From Hydnum rufescens UP504 (lineage: Eukaryota; Basidiomycota; Agaricomycetes; Cantharellales; Hydnaceae): a DNA stretch of 64,000 nt. The notes below the pieces were generated by a model. It ran no database searches, was not told the origin of the DNA, and worked only from the letters and a program-made list of their open reading frames with translations. The stretch lies in contig MU129046.1 in assembly GCA_014904985.1 (NCBI GenBank), forward strand, positions 1 through 64,000, read 5' to 3'. A program made the translations under genes and the position numbers. Below, one piece after another: positions 1 to 11,924 of this stretch (position 1 is its first letter; each line of letters opens with the position of its first letter).

Positions 1-1630
1 CCAAGTACAGTATTGGCATGTGTCAATGTCTCTTTTGGAATTGAGGTCTGCACATGCTTCCCTTCAACACATGGCTTGCAAATGGAAGAGGGCTCCTTTG
101 ATCCAGGTAAGACATTCATGCCTTTGACAAGGTCCTTATTTACCATGTCATGGATTGAGTCATAATTTGTGTGGCCCAGTCACCAATGCCAAGTCTCAAT
201 AGAGGCACGTGAAGAGGTTGAACCAATGGCAAGTACATGCTCACCAGGGGGAGTGATGGTGACACATGCCTGTTCCTCTGTGCAGATAGAGACTTGCAAG
301 GTATACAGGTTGCTGTCAATAGGAGCATGTCTGACAACCTCATTTTTAGAATTAAGGATGGTGCATTTGTCTATGCCAAATTGGGTAAAGTAGCCAGAGC
401 GCAAGAGCTGTCACACTGAGAGTAGATTGCCATTTAGATTAAGCACATGTAGAACTGATCAGAATATCGCAGGTACAGATTTATTGTGTCCCATACCCAT
501 CTTGACCATTATTCAACCTTTGCCACTGCTCTCAATATAGTGGTGATCTCCTAGCCAAACATGGCATGGGGGATGTATCTTCTGGTATGTACTGAACCAG
601 CCCTGTTGTGATGACATGTGAGCAGAGGCACCGGAATCCACAATCCAGGTTTGTTGGCGACTTGGGGATGAAAGTTTGTTCACAACATGTAGCTCGATAT
701 GTTCATCATTGGTGTCATTGATATCGCTCTCATCACTTGTAAATGCCATGAATAAATCCACTGGCTTTTGACAAATTCCTCTGGTATTTGATGTTCCAGA
801 GGTCTCATTAGCAACCTTCCCTTTCTCCTCTCAGTTTTGGTGGTCCTTGACCTTCTGCTCCTCCCCCTTTCAGTACATTTCTCAATGGTGTGACCAAATC
901 ACCAGCAGTTTGTGCATCTTTTCCCTTTCTTTCCATCTTTCCCATCCTTTCCACTCTTGGCTTTAACTGCACGGGCTCGGAATGCTGCATCACCAGTTTC
1001 CTGGCAATGTTGCTGTTCAGCAAGAATTAAGGTAACAACCTTATACAAGTCAAGTTTGTCATCAGCAGTAACACCAATGGAAGTTTGGAGAGTGCTGTAG
1101 GAGGGTGGAAGTGAGAGGAGGATGGCAATGGCAAGGATATTATCGGGGAGTCCAAATCCGAGGTTTGTGAGCTTCAGGGCATGAGACTGCAGCTCATTAA
1201 TCTGTGTCTCTAGGTCTGATGAGTCATTGAATTGTTCATGCCAGATTTTCCCCATCAGGTAAGAAATAGCTTGTACACCAGACCCTTCATAGCATGTACA
1301 AAGGGCAGTCCAGATGGCTTTTTCATCAGTGAGATGCATTACTCCTGTAAGCGGTTCATCCTCTAGAGTGAGGGTGATCTGTTGGTGTGCCTCATGGTTC
1401 TTGGTTATCCAAGCCACATGGCCCTCAGAATCCCTGCTGGGCTCCTTCTTGTAATTGTCACCAGTGACATAATCAAGAAGGTTATGTGCTTCAAGAATTT
1501 CTCACACACAGTATTTCCACAGCATAAAATTTCTGCCATCACCAGTGAGTTTAGGGATTGAGGCAAATAGTTGCCCAGTCGGATCCACAGGAGTTCCACT
1601 GGTAGTAGTACTGTTTAAGGGTTCACTCAA
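1..1630 (-). pseudogene. Copia-type gag-protease-integrase fragment, degraded
   Basis: Read on the minus strand, 1625 to 900 encodes a UBN2/DUF4219-like copia Gag with the RNFMLWK segment near 1540 and an open stretch at 899-1417. It ends in a CX2CX4HX4C zinc knuckle (CTNCW.FGHTIEKC, near 880-905) that is interrupted by a stop. Further on, 513-761 carries the aspartic protease motif WIVDSGASAHM, and 1-420 is a broken integrase prefix reaching the window edge. Frames change at about 880, 765 and 500 and several stops interrupt it, so this is a dead copy whose RT half would lie off the left edge. The family is clear from motif order (Gag, knuckle, DSG protease, integrase). I chose no start because no ATG lies at the Gag N-terminus in frame. 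Confidence 0.8.
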
Positions 1631-3144
1631 GCATGAAAGATAACGATGACGGTAAGTCAGTAGATGAATACAAGGATAAAGCCCTGCCCTTAAGGTGATC
1701 TGACAAGGGATGCCCGTAATGGGATCTATGTACGATCATGAAAGAAGGACACCGTACGACGGAAGACGGCTCTCTTGAACTTAATCAGGCAAAGGTTTAA
1801 GATTGAGAGTTAGTGAGTGAATAACTGAGATCACAAGAGCTGGATTAATCCGGTTCACACAGTATATTTCCGATCTCTAGAGACGCCAGGCGGCCCACAA
1901 CACCGAGGTGCTACACCCTCAAGTAACCTACTTATACATTAGAGATCAAAGGGTTTATGGATAAGGGGTGTGAATAAAGAAGGGTTATATAGCATCAGGA
2001 ATGCTGAAAGAGAAGCACATTGGCCGGTAAGGTGAAGGTCACATATGACACATTGGCTGTGGTATTCGTACGTAGCCAAGTTACGATACGACTCAGCTAA
2101 AGGTAAGCGGAAGCTCAAAATGCATCAACCTTGTCTAGCAGGACTGGAGTAATATTAACTACGTCTTCGATTCCAGAGGACGGTTATTATTGTTGCAGAT
2201 ATATACCTGGATAATAACGAACTATATACAATTGCAGGGTGAACTGAAAGGAGTGGACTACAGTACTCTCTTGGCTTACCTCAGTCTCTGTATAGGAGGA
2301 CTTGAGGAAAGCCTTCAGGTGATACACATATCTATACACGGTAGATGACGCAATGCATCATAAAAGGAAGGTGTCTCATAAAAGGAAAAATGTCCTAGAA
2401 AGGCAGTCAGCTTAGCTTTGACTCGACCAATTTGTCAGTGATGATCACATTGGATTAACTCGCAATTGGTGACCATCACTCATGACTTGAGCAGATGTCC
2501 TAGCTTGACAGAGGCTGAGGGAACATCTTGCATGCCTCATTCTGGCCCACCACATTCTTCACATTGTCCTGAGGTTTGAACGTTGGCTCTGAGGTACCCA
2601 GCACGGGTTAGCCCTAGCTACATCAAGACCTCCTCCTTCACCAGGCACTTCAGCAGTCACTGGCTTGTAACAGGGTAACGAATGGCCAGCGAGAAACCAT
2701 GCTTAAATGATAGGATTCTTGCTTGAGTGGTTTGAGTCTCAGAAGTTTGAAGCGAGAAGTGTGACTCAAACCACTTTGCTTATCTAACTGTGAATCTGAT
2801 ACCAGTGGCCTTGTCTCTCAGACTCCGGCATAAATTGAAATTAGCTGCCCTCATACCTAAACTTGACGTTTCGGCTATAGTGCCAATATACGATGCCATG
2901 CATCTTGTAGGGCCAAGTCCATTAGGAACGTCACTCCTAGGACATCCTGATGGTCCCACAATCCTATTCCTCGAGTTCGACACCATTGCTCGTGGCTTAA
3001 TCCCAATATCAGGGATGTAGATACCTGAGGGAACAGGTTGACTGTGTAGCCCAACAATCCTTGTGTCCGGCAGACCTCAAATCACTCAAGAGCCAAGGTG
3101 GAGCAGGACCAGCCGTTGAGGGGGTTAAGTGACAGTGTGTTCAA
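1631..3144. other. Non-coding stretch upstream of the copia gag; possible LTR or 5' leader
   Basis: No protein family was recognised on either strand. Two signals stand out. At 2726-2738 and 2763-2775 there is a perfect 13-bp inverted repeat (AGTGGTTTGAGTC) with a 24-nt loop. At 2793-2803 the minus strand reads TGGTATCAGAT, the usual initiator-Met-tRNA primer-binding site of copia elements, preceded by CCAC. If real, a 5' LTR would lie right of 2804 and the leader would be unusually long (about 1.1 kb). No second LTR copy is present in the window, so the boundaries cannot be checked. Confidence 0.3.
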
Positions 3145-6100
3145 CCGAGATGAAAACTGTCCAAATCTTTCACTGGTTTAAAATTCCCATACGGTCACGA
3201 GCGGTCTTATCCTCCAATCTTAGCATGGGTTGAGCAAACCGTGAACCAACCTTTCCTACCCGGTGTCAACGATTTCATTGGCTTGATACTTCATGTTCAC
3301 TTTGAACTGCGAATCCTTTGCGCGTCGCACTAATCATACAACCTCTCTTCTGCTGTGAGCTGAACGGCCGCTCCAAGGGATTGAATATGCCTGCTAATGG
3401 GGTAGGTCAACTTCCTTCCACACCAACACTCACCCGTGCGCGGCGGATCGCGCACGCGCGATCGCTCCACATTGTCTCACATGCCGACTGAACGTCTTGA
3501 ACGCCTCGCTCACCCCCTCCTTCCTTCCCTCCGACCACCACCAGACACATCTCATCGCCTCCAGAAGACTTTTCTTCGCCGAGAAGGACGCTAGCGTCCA
3601 ATCATCATCACTGCCCATATAAAAAAACACGGCGAACCTGAGACCATACCAAAACATCCGCCTCACGCCTAAGAGAACATAAATCAAATATATATTAAAG
3701 ACAAGAATCACCAGTGACCGAAACAATAAAAACAAAACACGCCAACAGAAAAATGCGCTGTCGCTATGTCTTCCATAATCCGTGATCATCCCAGCCTTCT
3801 TTCCACCAGCCTATCTATCTGTTTACTCAAATTTCCGATGTCGTATCCGAGGTACATCGGAGTGGTAAAACCCATGCGGGACCGAAGAGATACGATGTCA
3901 CAATCCATGGTCGGGTCACATAAGTTTTCGAGATCTTTGTGACCGGTTGAAGGAGAAGCAACATGCGATGATTTATTGACAATCGCTTTTCAAGTTTTAC
4001 ATATTTTCAACACGGTATGCCCTTGCCAACTTCCTTCCCAAGCTCTACAGTGAATCAGAATGCTGCTGTCGGTATATACTTGGAACTTGCAATCCACGTG
4101 ACCGCAACACAATGGTCCCGTTTGAATCGTGAACGGTATACGCCAGCGGGAAGATTATGAATGCGAATAGCGTTACCACGGAGAGAACTGACCAGATTAC
4201 TTCTACACCACTTCCAGGTGCACTGTTACTCAGATACGCGGGTTCACTTTCGTACTAACCCAGCCGACATTGCTCCGTCGAAAATCCGTCGCATGATGAA
4301 ACCCTGCAACACGAGTAGAGACATCGATCGCATCTCGCGGCTCACCTGCATCTCAGCAAAACCGCTGGCAAAGCCGCTGAAAGAGAGGCAGTTCTCAGTG
4401 ATTGGGTGCGGCCCGACCAGCGTGTTCTGTTGAATGATATGAACCATGGTTCTAGGTGTCGATTGTTGCAAGCGGGCACTGCACGACTGTCTTTCGAGAC
4501 GTCCGGCGGGTCAATGCAGTGCTTTGACAATGCCGTGGGCCGTTCCAGGACCGCTGGAGGAGATGGGTTACCGCGGCAACGTCAACGCCATGGGCTCAGG
4601 TTAGCATCATGCCCATGTCTGGTTCAACTATCACCACAGAGATTGATGAATGACGAAATAGACATGCGGGGATGGCTGGGACTCCGCGAAATGCGGTCCG
4701 ACGGCCATGTTTCATACTCGAAACCAGATCTCGGGCGCTTACGGCGCGGAAGTCTCGGCGAAGTCTTGCACATAGCTTCCCCTCGGCATGGATATGGACA
4801 CCAAGCGTGGGTAGGCGTGGGAGTCCCCACCTGCCCGAGACTGGGGACCCGACACGTCAACCGTTCGTGAAGACAGCTTCATGGGCGACATTGCTCTCCT
4901 AGAGAGCGAGCTGCCCAGATGCTGGGGAGCGTGAATTTCGATTTTGCTATGCCTCTGCGGGATAAATAGACATCTCCAACGGAATTTGTCTTCTGGCCTT
5001 TGGAATAGCTTGGAGTACATATACAAGTAGTGGCTACTATCACTGCGCTGGGGACAAATCCTGTCACCTTGTAGCCCACTCCATATGGGCTTCGAACTTG
5101 GCCGCGACCTGCACAGGCGCCGGCAAGTCAGAGGCGTTGAGCATTCGTCATCGCACCTGCCCACATCCACGTAAGTATTCCACCCACGACAATGTGCTCT
5201 TCTCTTAACAATTCGCGTCTCTTTATCCTTTAAAATTGGGGCCGAGCAAGAGCTCAAGCAACAATGAGAGGCTTACATTTATCCCTCTGCCGCATCGCAC
5301 CTGAATATTCCACCCTGCTCTTGCTCTTCTTCTCTAATAACCGCCCACATTACTTCAAATTGCGGATGAAGAGCCCTCAAGGACTTGAGGAGCATTGATA
5401 TTTTACGCTTGCTTAGCGCGCCCGAGATCACCTAGCGCCGACCGAATATTACGTCGGAATCTCGCTCTGTTTCTTAACAACCTCTTCCAGCTTCATCCTT
5501 TCAAATTGCCGATGAAGAGCCTCAGCAAAGAGAGGCTTAGCCACTGTTATCGCTTCTGCCGGATTCGCCCGGAGGCATGCCCAGATCTCTGCTCCGTCTC
5601 TCGCTTAACAACCGCCCTAACTCTGCTCCTTCGAATGTCCGCTCGATACCAGGAGTCCTCAGGCAAAGAGATGGCATTGACATTTATCGCGTTCCCAATC
5701 GAGACCCGAATCATTCTACCCAGATCGCTCTTCTCGTTACACCTCGTGCATTGCGCCATTCAAACCCAAGCTGCCACCATGAAGAGCTCTCAAGCGACAT
5801 AAGAGCTTGAGCATTCCTTCCGCTGCCTAGCCGTAGATCACCACGAATTCCGCCTATTATGCTGTTCTCCCTCACAATCCTCTCCATTAGTCTTTCAAAT
5901 TGCCGTCGATGACCAAGCCTCAAGACAAGTGGCGGAGGCTGTCTTGAGCTAGTTTCCCATGCTTACTACGCTGCAGAACGTGCCCAGATTTCCCCATGGA
6001 TCCCTCCGCGCTTCGTTGCTCTTCTAACACAACACCATCAGTCTATCCTTTCCAACAATTTGCCGCAATAAAAGCCCTCCAAGCAACGACGGCCCCCGCA

Positions 6101-7875
6101 GGACTGTCTGCGTAGTTTAGCCGCAGATCGCCGAAGCTTGCTGCCGTCCCGGCATCCGCTTCTTGTCTGACATCCCACCGGTCTTTCAAAGAATTTCTGT
6201 CGTGCATGACACGACCCTCAGGCAAATGACGAGCTTGACAGTTTCGCTTGCAGCTGCGGCACGCCCCGATACTCTTCTCCAGAGGGTCCCCCGTCTCCGT
6301 AACCACAGCCCTGATCATCCCTCCAAGATTGCCGGATGAACAAGCCTCAACGACAACTGAGAGGCCCGAGCAACTTTTCGCTTGCTGCAGATCCCCCAGA
6401 ACATTCCACCCAGAGCGCTCGCTCCATCCGAAAACACCCACAACACCACCAACAGAACACACACCACACAAGCAACCACACAACACAGATAGTATTAAAA
6501 AAAATAGCGTATACGCCCAAGCGAATCAACACCAACTGAGTCTATTAACACCACTTGCCGAAATTGTTTTCAAATACAACACAAGCAAAAAGAAGCTACA
6601 TAAAAAAATAACACGAGCATTCCGAAACAATAACATCACAACATAAGAACTAACATATTGAAAAGAAACAAGCAAATAGCAAGCCTTGACATTCCTTCGC
6701 GCTTGCTGGGCCCAGATCGCCCTGAGTATCCTGATCTCGCTACGTTCCGGTAACAACACCGTGCCTTCGACAGGCCGCAGTGAAGAGCCCTCAGGGGAAT
6801 GAAGAGGGCCTGAGCAATTTATTCGAGTCCGCTGCATCGCACCCCGAAGTATCACCACCATCCGCTCGGTCTCTATGAACCTCTCCTTGAACGTTCAACA
6901 ATTGCCGCCACGTATGGAAAGCCTCAAGTCAACATGAAACGTGGGCCTCAACGCTCCTAAGCCCAGACTCCTGAAACTATCGCCGGATCCTCGCATCCTC
7001 TCTAACAACCGCAATCGTCTTTCAAAATTGGCCGCCATAAGGCCTTAAGCAATGAGGGCTGGCATTCGTCCGCCACAACTCGACCCAATCATTCCGGCCA
7101 GATCTCGCCAGACTGTCACCAACCCATCCATTTCTTTTTCGGCATTTAAGTCCGCGATGAAGAGGCCTCAGGCAAATGAAGGACGCCTGGCCATTTCGCT
7201 CACCAGCCACCATTCACCTAAGTATGTCCGCCGATCTGCCTCGTCTCATTAGCCAACCTCTCCATTCATGCTTTCGACAATTCGGCCAATGAAGAGGCCC
7301 TCGAGGCAAATGGAGGCCTTGGGCGGTTGTCGCCACTAGCGCAGATCAACCTGAAGTACATCGCCATATCTCCTGCTCACTTAACAACCTCTCCATTCAC
7401 CTTTCAAAATCTGCCCAATGTACGAGGCCTCAAGGCAAAGGGGCCTTAGATTATCGTCATTGCTCGCGCGGGTCGCCCCAGGTATCCGATCTCGCCATTT
7501 GGTCCTAATCAACGCTCCATCGTCTTTTCAGAATTGGCCCATGATGAAGGAGCGCCTCCAAGCAATCAGGGCTTGACATCCTATCCTTCATCCATGATCG
7601 CGCCCCAAACTTAGTGCACCCGATCGTCGTGATTCATCTGTAGCAGACCACTTACCGATTATCTTTTCGAAATTTGGCCGGGATGAAGAGGCCCTCAAGG
7701 CAAATGAGGAAGCCCTGGAAATTCGTCACTCACTAGCATTCACCTAATGTATTCGACCCAGATCTCTCATTTTCCCAGCTTCCCCATTGATCTTTCAAAT
7801 TTTGGCCGCGGTGAAGAGACCCTAAGGTAAATGAGCAGGCCTTAAGCATTTGCCACTCACTAAAGTAGCTAATAC
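3145..7875 (+). pseudogene. Decayed 4HB-TPR gene, unit 1 copy
   Basis: This is a heavily eroded paralogue of the genes at 27885-31636 and 52107-54896. Upstream similarity starts near 3150 (AAATCTTTCACTGGT). The N-terminal exon is traceable at 3500-4020 (SRRLFSRREG-type start near 3563, then the CCGATGTCGTATC helix segment near 3835). The middle exon is traceable at 4150-5100. The 126-bp TPR units follow as about 17 remnants, recognised by GATGAAGAG..CCTCAAGGCAAATGAG words near 5370, 5512, 5782, 6336, 6782, 7155, 7290, 7545, 7682 and 7815. Small insertions and deletions occur every few tens of bases, so no frame survives for more than one repeat. CpGs are largely retained, so decay here was by indels rather than C-to-T change. 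Confidence 0.8.
6420..6680. other. A/C-rich, G-poor segment within the TPR pseudogene
   Basis: The regular spacing of eroded TPR repeats is interrupted by about 260 bp of very G-poor, A- and C-rich sequence (runs such as CACAACACCACC and CATAAAAAAATAACACG) with no matching stretch in the other two TPR paralogues. A similar G-poor patch lies at about 3618-3760, where the N-terminal exon should be. No ends, TSD or repeats are visible. It may be an insertion, simple-sequence expansion or poor consensus. Confidence 0.45.
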
Positions 7876-7984
7876 AGGCGCCTGATGTACATGTCAGGAA
7901 ATATTAGTGACATGGACCCATGATTACAAAGGGCATGCAGCGGTAAGACTCCGTAAATTTTCCTGTAATTTTTCCTGAGCCATC

Positions 7985-8410
7985 CTGCTTTTGCATTTAG
8001 TGTATTCTCAACGATATACACTGGCGATGCACGATTCGTTCTTTAGGATCTGATGTTGGTAACTTGCATCTCTTGAAGGGACACGCATCAGAGAAACTCG
8101 GGATTATCGACGGTCGCGAACGTGCGGCAACAGCATACAGAGCTAAACTGGGCGAGAAATGGAAATATGATCCCGAAGTTGGGAAGATAGAACGGTATGT
8201 TAACGTGCAACCCCGCTGCAGTCCATTTCTTGACTCATCTAATTCGTTTTAGACGTCGACATTTGCCAAAATCCATTTAACACAGCGAAACTTACCCAGA
8301 CGATGCTAGATGCGGAAAGGGTCAAGGAAGATCGCCGGCGAAAACATTCGAGGACGGGAGAAACAGAGCCCAAGGCGGAGCGGCGCAAGGTTGTGGCGGA
8401 GCAAACATGA
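7985..8410 (+). pseudogene. Two-exon C-terminal gene fragment of unknown function
   Basis: An open frame from about 8055 reads through KLGIIDGRERAATAYRAK and KWKYDPEVGKIER to a GTATGT donor at about 8196. After a TTTTAG acceptor near 8252, a second open frame (DVDICQNPFNTAKLTQ, then a basic EDRRRKHSRTGE tail) stops at TGA 8408-8410. The two frames are out of phase by one base as written, so either the splice site is off or there is an indel. The second exon recurs in unit 3 at about 55120-55282 with its own stop. The family is not recognised; the charged, helical C-terminus resembles a coiled tail. Confidence 0.45.
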
Positions 8411-9185
8411 TTCCAATTTTCTTCTTTTCTTGGTGTCCTGTGGGAAAGTTATGTGACCTATGGGGGGAGATGTCATCAATTCTCCGAGCCGACGCGATTT
8501 ACTGTACGTGTTGATGCACACAGTTCTGAAATAAACTATCGATTGTTCAATCCATGTCTTCTCATCCCTTGTCGTCAGAACGATGTAATAGGGCGTGATT
8601 ATTGAGTTCTTCTGATTAGTGAGAACATCATGCACTGCTCAGGACGCAAGATGCATTGCATTATTATTCAGTCCCCAACAAGTCAAAGGACAAATTCTTG
8701 TCGCAACCAGCCCCATCCTTGGAGAAACCTAACTGCAATGACTTGGAGCCAAGTTGAGGGTAGATGGATAGATGGCCAATGGCACGCCCAATGAGCAACA
8801 CTAAATGCTGGAAAGCTCGTGGCTTCCTCGTACCTCAGCTTTATGACGCAAATTCCCCATCAACACGAACCAATCCTCGAGTCCACCTCATCCGGCCCCA
8901 GATCCAAAACAAGCCTTACCTCCGTTCGCCGACATCTCCATAAATGCAGGTGGGCGTAGACTTAGGATCATTTTACGTCACGGGAGATTTGGACCTAGTG
9001 TCGAGCTTGAGATCCTCAACGTACACCCAGCGGAATTCATGTACTTCGTCCTTACGCATGCATTTCCTTGCCTTCCCGATCCTTTGACCTCTTTGAGTTT
9101 CCTCCTTGTTGATGGTCTTCCACCTTTCATAGTGGACAATTCTTGTCCCTTGTTGGATACATGCCTCCTACAAGAAACTAGGCAT
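8411..9185. other. Duplicated non-coding stretch, no gene supported
   Basis: This matches unit 3 at about 55290-56010 nearly end to end. A plus-strand reading at 8890-9100 (phrases FYVTGD and VHPAEFMY in two frames) is conserved in unit 3, which hints at an exon, but neither frame is open in both copies. No RNA gene or transposon end is visible. Confidence 0.4.
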
Positions 9186-9189
9186 CCCT

Positions 9190-10130
9190 GGGTCGTCCGA
9201 GTCTAACACACTTTGCACCTGTGTCTCAGCTGCCATCACGATTTTCAGACACACCAGGATCCCCAACGACCCGCCCAGCACCACCCCCTGCCTCACCGGA
9301 AAAGCGATCTGTGACAAGCGTCGCCGCAACGGAATATGCGCCGTACATTGCGCTGGTCAGCACCCCACGTGCCCGATTCGCCGCCCAACCTGAGGTGTAG
9401 ACACTCCTAAGCCCACCAGATACGTCGTACATTCTCCCAGAGACATTTCGCGTGCGGGAGACGGATGGATCATACGATCCGTCTGTAATCCTGCTCGTGC
9501 GAAGAGCGAGGTGGTGACGGAATGAGACACAAAATAGCCCGATCGGTATCCCAACGACGTGACGATCGAATCCATTCTTTGTGTCTCGCCTCCGCGCATC
9601 CTCCGCGCTCGATCACGCTCATACAGCGTATTGATATTATGCGCAATGTCACGATCGGGGGAGGAGGAAGATCACGGTGATTGGAGAAATTGAATAGAAA
9701 TCATCTTGGTGTACCTTGAGGTGGATCTTCGGCGAGAATTCGGGACTGTTCGTAGAATTGGCAAGGAAGGAGGATAGGATAAGGTCCATCGGGGCCGCAG
9801 GTAGATTAAGCAGTTCGCAAAGCTCTGTGGCTGTGAAGGAAACTTGGGACGACCCACGTCTTGAGAGGACATGCCGAATGGACGGAGACCCGAGCTAGTC
9901 TATAACTTCCACACGTATATATAGAGGCGATCGGTCGGCTAGTAAGAGTCGTGCAACGTCGAGAAAGACATTGCCACGAGGAATTAAAGTGATATGTGTA
10001 ATAATGTCGGGTGTTTTGAAAGTGACGACGAAGAGCTCGGTGCCATCTTCCGTGGTCCACTTGCTGTGGTCATTAATGTCGTCAAGAACACCGACAAGAC
10101 GAGCTGCTCTTGAAATCTCTCCGTCGAGTG
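9190..10130 (-). pseudogene. Unknown multi-exon gene, unit 1 copy
   Basis: On the minus strand, 10130-9905 reads HSLDGEISRAARLVGVL then GTELFVVTFKTPDIITH and a LDVARLLLADRSPLYIRVEV segment. After a break, 9870-9700 reads SFTATELCELLNLPAAP, and 9650-9190 carries an exon with RMDSIVTSLGY and MSLGECTTYLVGL. The unit 3 copy (56021-57010) has the same blocks, with the last one open for 165 codons. A third and fourth relative of the central block lie at 11925-12213/22011-22200 and 58570-59000. In-frame stops near 9900 (between VEVID and GSPSIRH) and 9356 break this copy. I do not recognise the family. The block order and short spacers suggest 50-70 bp introns. Confidence 0.5.
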
Positions 10131-10880
10131 AATGAGATAGTTCTTGTCATTGAAATCTTTCTGTGCGAACGCGGGTCAAGATGTGAGAACAGTGGGCCGA
10201 AAATGACGCTCACACAGAACAGAGCAAGTTTTAGAAAGATCTATCTTGAGCTTTGGATAATTTACACGGTTAGGAGATTGGATGAGAGCGTTCGATTTTC
10301 AATTGCTCACGGGTCTCTGCGGGAGATAAAGACCACTCCTCTTTCCCTCTAGGAGCAGCTTTTCGACAAGACAGAGCGCTTCAGAAGTGAGTTTCTGGCC
10401 TGAACTATCCATGAGGGCCTTAGCATCTTTCAGGCGGTAGCACCGGGCACATTTTGTGAAACGGCTGGATGTTGAAAGACGTGGGCGGCTGGTGCCAAAT
10501 CAGCGGGGAAACTATACGACGTATGTACGGTAAATATATGGGTTAACGGGCGATAGAGCGCCGGGGAATATAGTGCGGGCAGATGCACACAATACGAGTA
10601 AAAATGCAAGCGCCGATAACGCGCCGGATTGAAGCCAGGGTCGATCGGACTCAACAGCGGACTTATTCCTCCAACACTGGAGAGGCAGATGAGCGAGTGA
10701 GAGGAAGCTATGGAGAAGACGCCATTAAATCCACTGCTAGAGGGACAGCTACAGAGTTTCGTGGTGAACCAAGTAGAAGATTCAGGACTCCAGGAGTATC
10801 GAGACGCGTCCGGACGGAAATTGCCACATGCGCCAACGTAAGTTACGTAATTCCAGTTCGCTGCACCAGAAATCTATGAT
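10131..10880. other. Spacer between the unknown minus gene and the nuclease-like gene
   Basis: This aligns with unit 3 at about 57010-57540, where the minus strand carries an open 57172-57400 segment (ASHRSLINLSSRFSECGW). Here the equivalent at about 10370-10770 is interrupted by stops and an unmatched stretch at about 10450-10640. It is probably the 5' part of the minus-strand gene plus a shared bidirectional promoter region. No other gene was seen. Confidence 0.35.
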
Positions 10881-10892
10881 CCTGTGTTTTCC

Positions 10893-11768
10893 ATGTCCAA
10901 AGTCCCTCGGTACTGCTTTGAATCTCATTCGAGGCTTGCTCAGTTTCGACAGGCGAACTCCATTCCGCATAAACTGCTCTTCACTATCACTTACAAGACT
11001 CCAGTGGATGCAGTCCCTGTAACGACCACATTCCACACTCTACAAACATTTCAGTCCTACTTCCACGGGTGGCTCTTTAAAAACCCTGTTACCAATCTCG
11101 CGACCCTCCCTGCATGCATGAACTATTCACATGCAGACTCTACAGTTGTGTACTTGGCAGAGCACCCACGATATATAGGCATTGCTGAACAACTCGGAGT
11201 CTTCCATCCCCAAATTTCTGATAAAGTCTTTGAGGAGAAGGCAATCAAAGCTATTGAACGTCACCTCAGTCTTCATGGCGATATTCGGCGATTTGTGGGA
11301 AAAGATCCCACTAGACAAGACGGCTGGCGATACCTCACTGGAGAAACCAATATTGCAGAATGGGATGGCATCTGGGAAGGACCTGATGAGCACATTTATT
11401 TCCTAGAGACGAAGCATTTTGTTGATGGTGTGAGTCCTCAATATCTCTTCCATGCATGGTTTGGACTCATACAGATATAAATATATATAGAACAAAATTG
11501 TTCAAGTTGATCAGAAGCTTGAGAAGAGCCTCAAGTTTTTCAGGAAGAGCACTCAGATGGCAACCACCTACGTTGCCGGAAGTATTGGTCGACAGAGTCG
11601 GGCGCTGTTGATCATGCGCGAAAACTGGGCTTTGGAATTGTGGAGGAAAACGGGATTGACCTCGAGGTCGAAGATCCAGTTGGGGGGCATCAAGTTAGGC
11701 AGAATAATGGCAAGCAAGTCATGGTGGAGGGCAAGAAACAGGGGTGGCCACGGAAAGTGAAGCCGTGA
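10893..11768 (+). pseudogene. PD-(D/E)XK nuclease-like protein with AT-hook tail, unit 1 copy
   Basis: Exon 1 is 10893-11429 (179 codons, fully open). The intron is 11430-11491, with GTGAGT donor and ATATAG acceptor; exon 2 is 11492-11768. Exon 1 carries the residues expected of the PD-(D/E)XK fold in order: a Glu in the helix EEKAIKAIERHL, the Asp in AEWDGIW, and E-x-K in YFLETKH; exon 2 begins with a helix containing Gln-Lys (QVDQKLEKSL). The C-terminus is a basic GWPRK/GRPRK AT-hook-like tail. The start is ATG 10893, because the upstream ATG of the unit 2 copy is GTG here (10884). One base is missing near 11582, shifting exon 2 out of frame after YVAG. It is probably a nuclear DNA-binding nuclease relative; activity is inferred only. 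Confidence 0.65.
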
Positions 11769-11924
11769 AGAAGTACCTACTAGATGTTTTTGTGACTTAT
11801 TGCTATTTTCTTGTTATTTCTTGTTATTTCTCCAATCCAAATTACACTTGTAATGGTTCCCTATACATGTTGTCTGCTGTATTGAGATCATACATAATGG
11901 TACAACAGGAAGACAAGGAACATT

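Noticed and set aside
3430..3789. 119-codon minus-strand frame with hydrophobic segments.
   Set aside because: It lies antisense to the eroded N-terminal exon of the TPR gene and over a G-poor patch, and is absent from paralogues.
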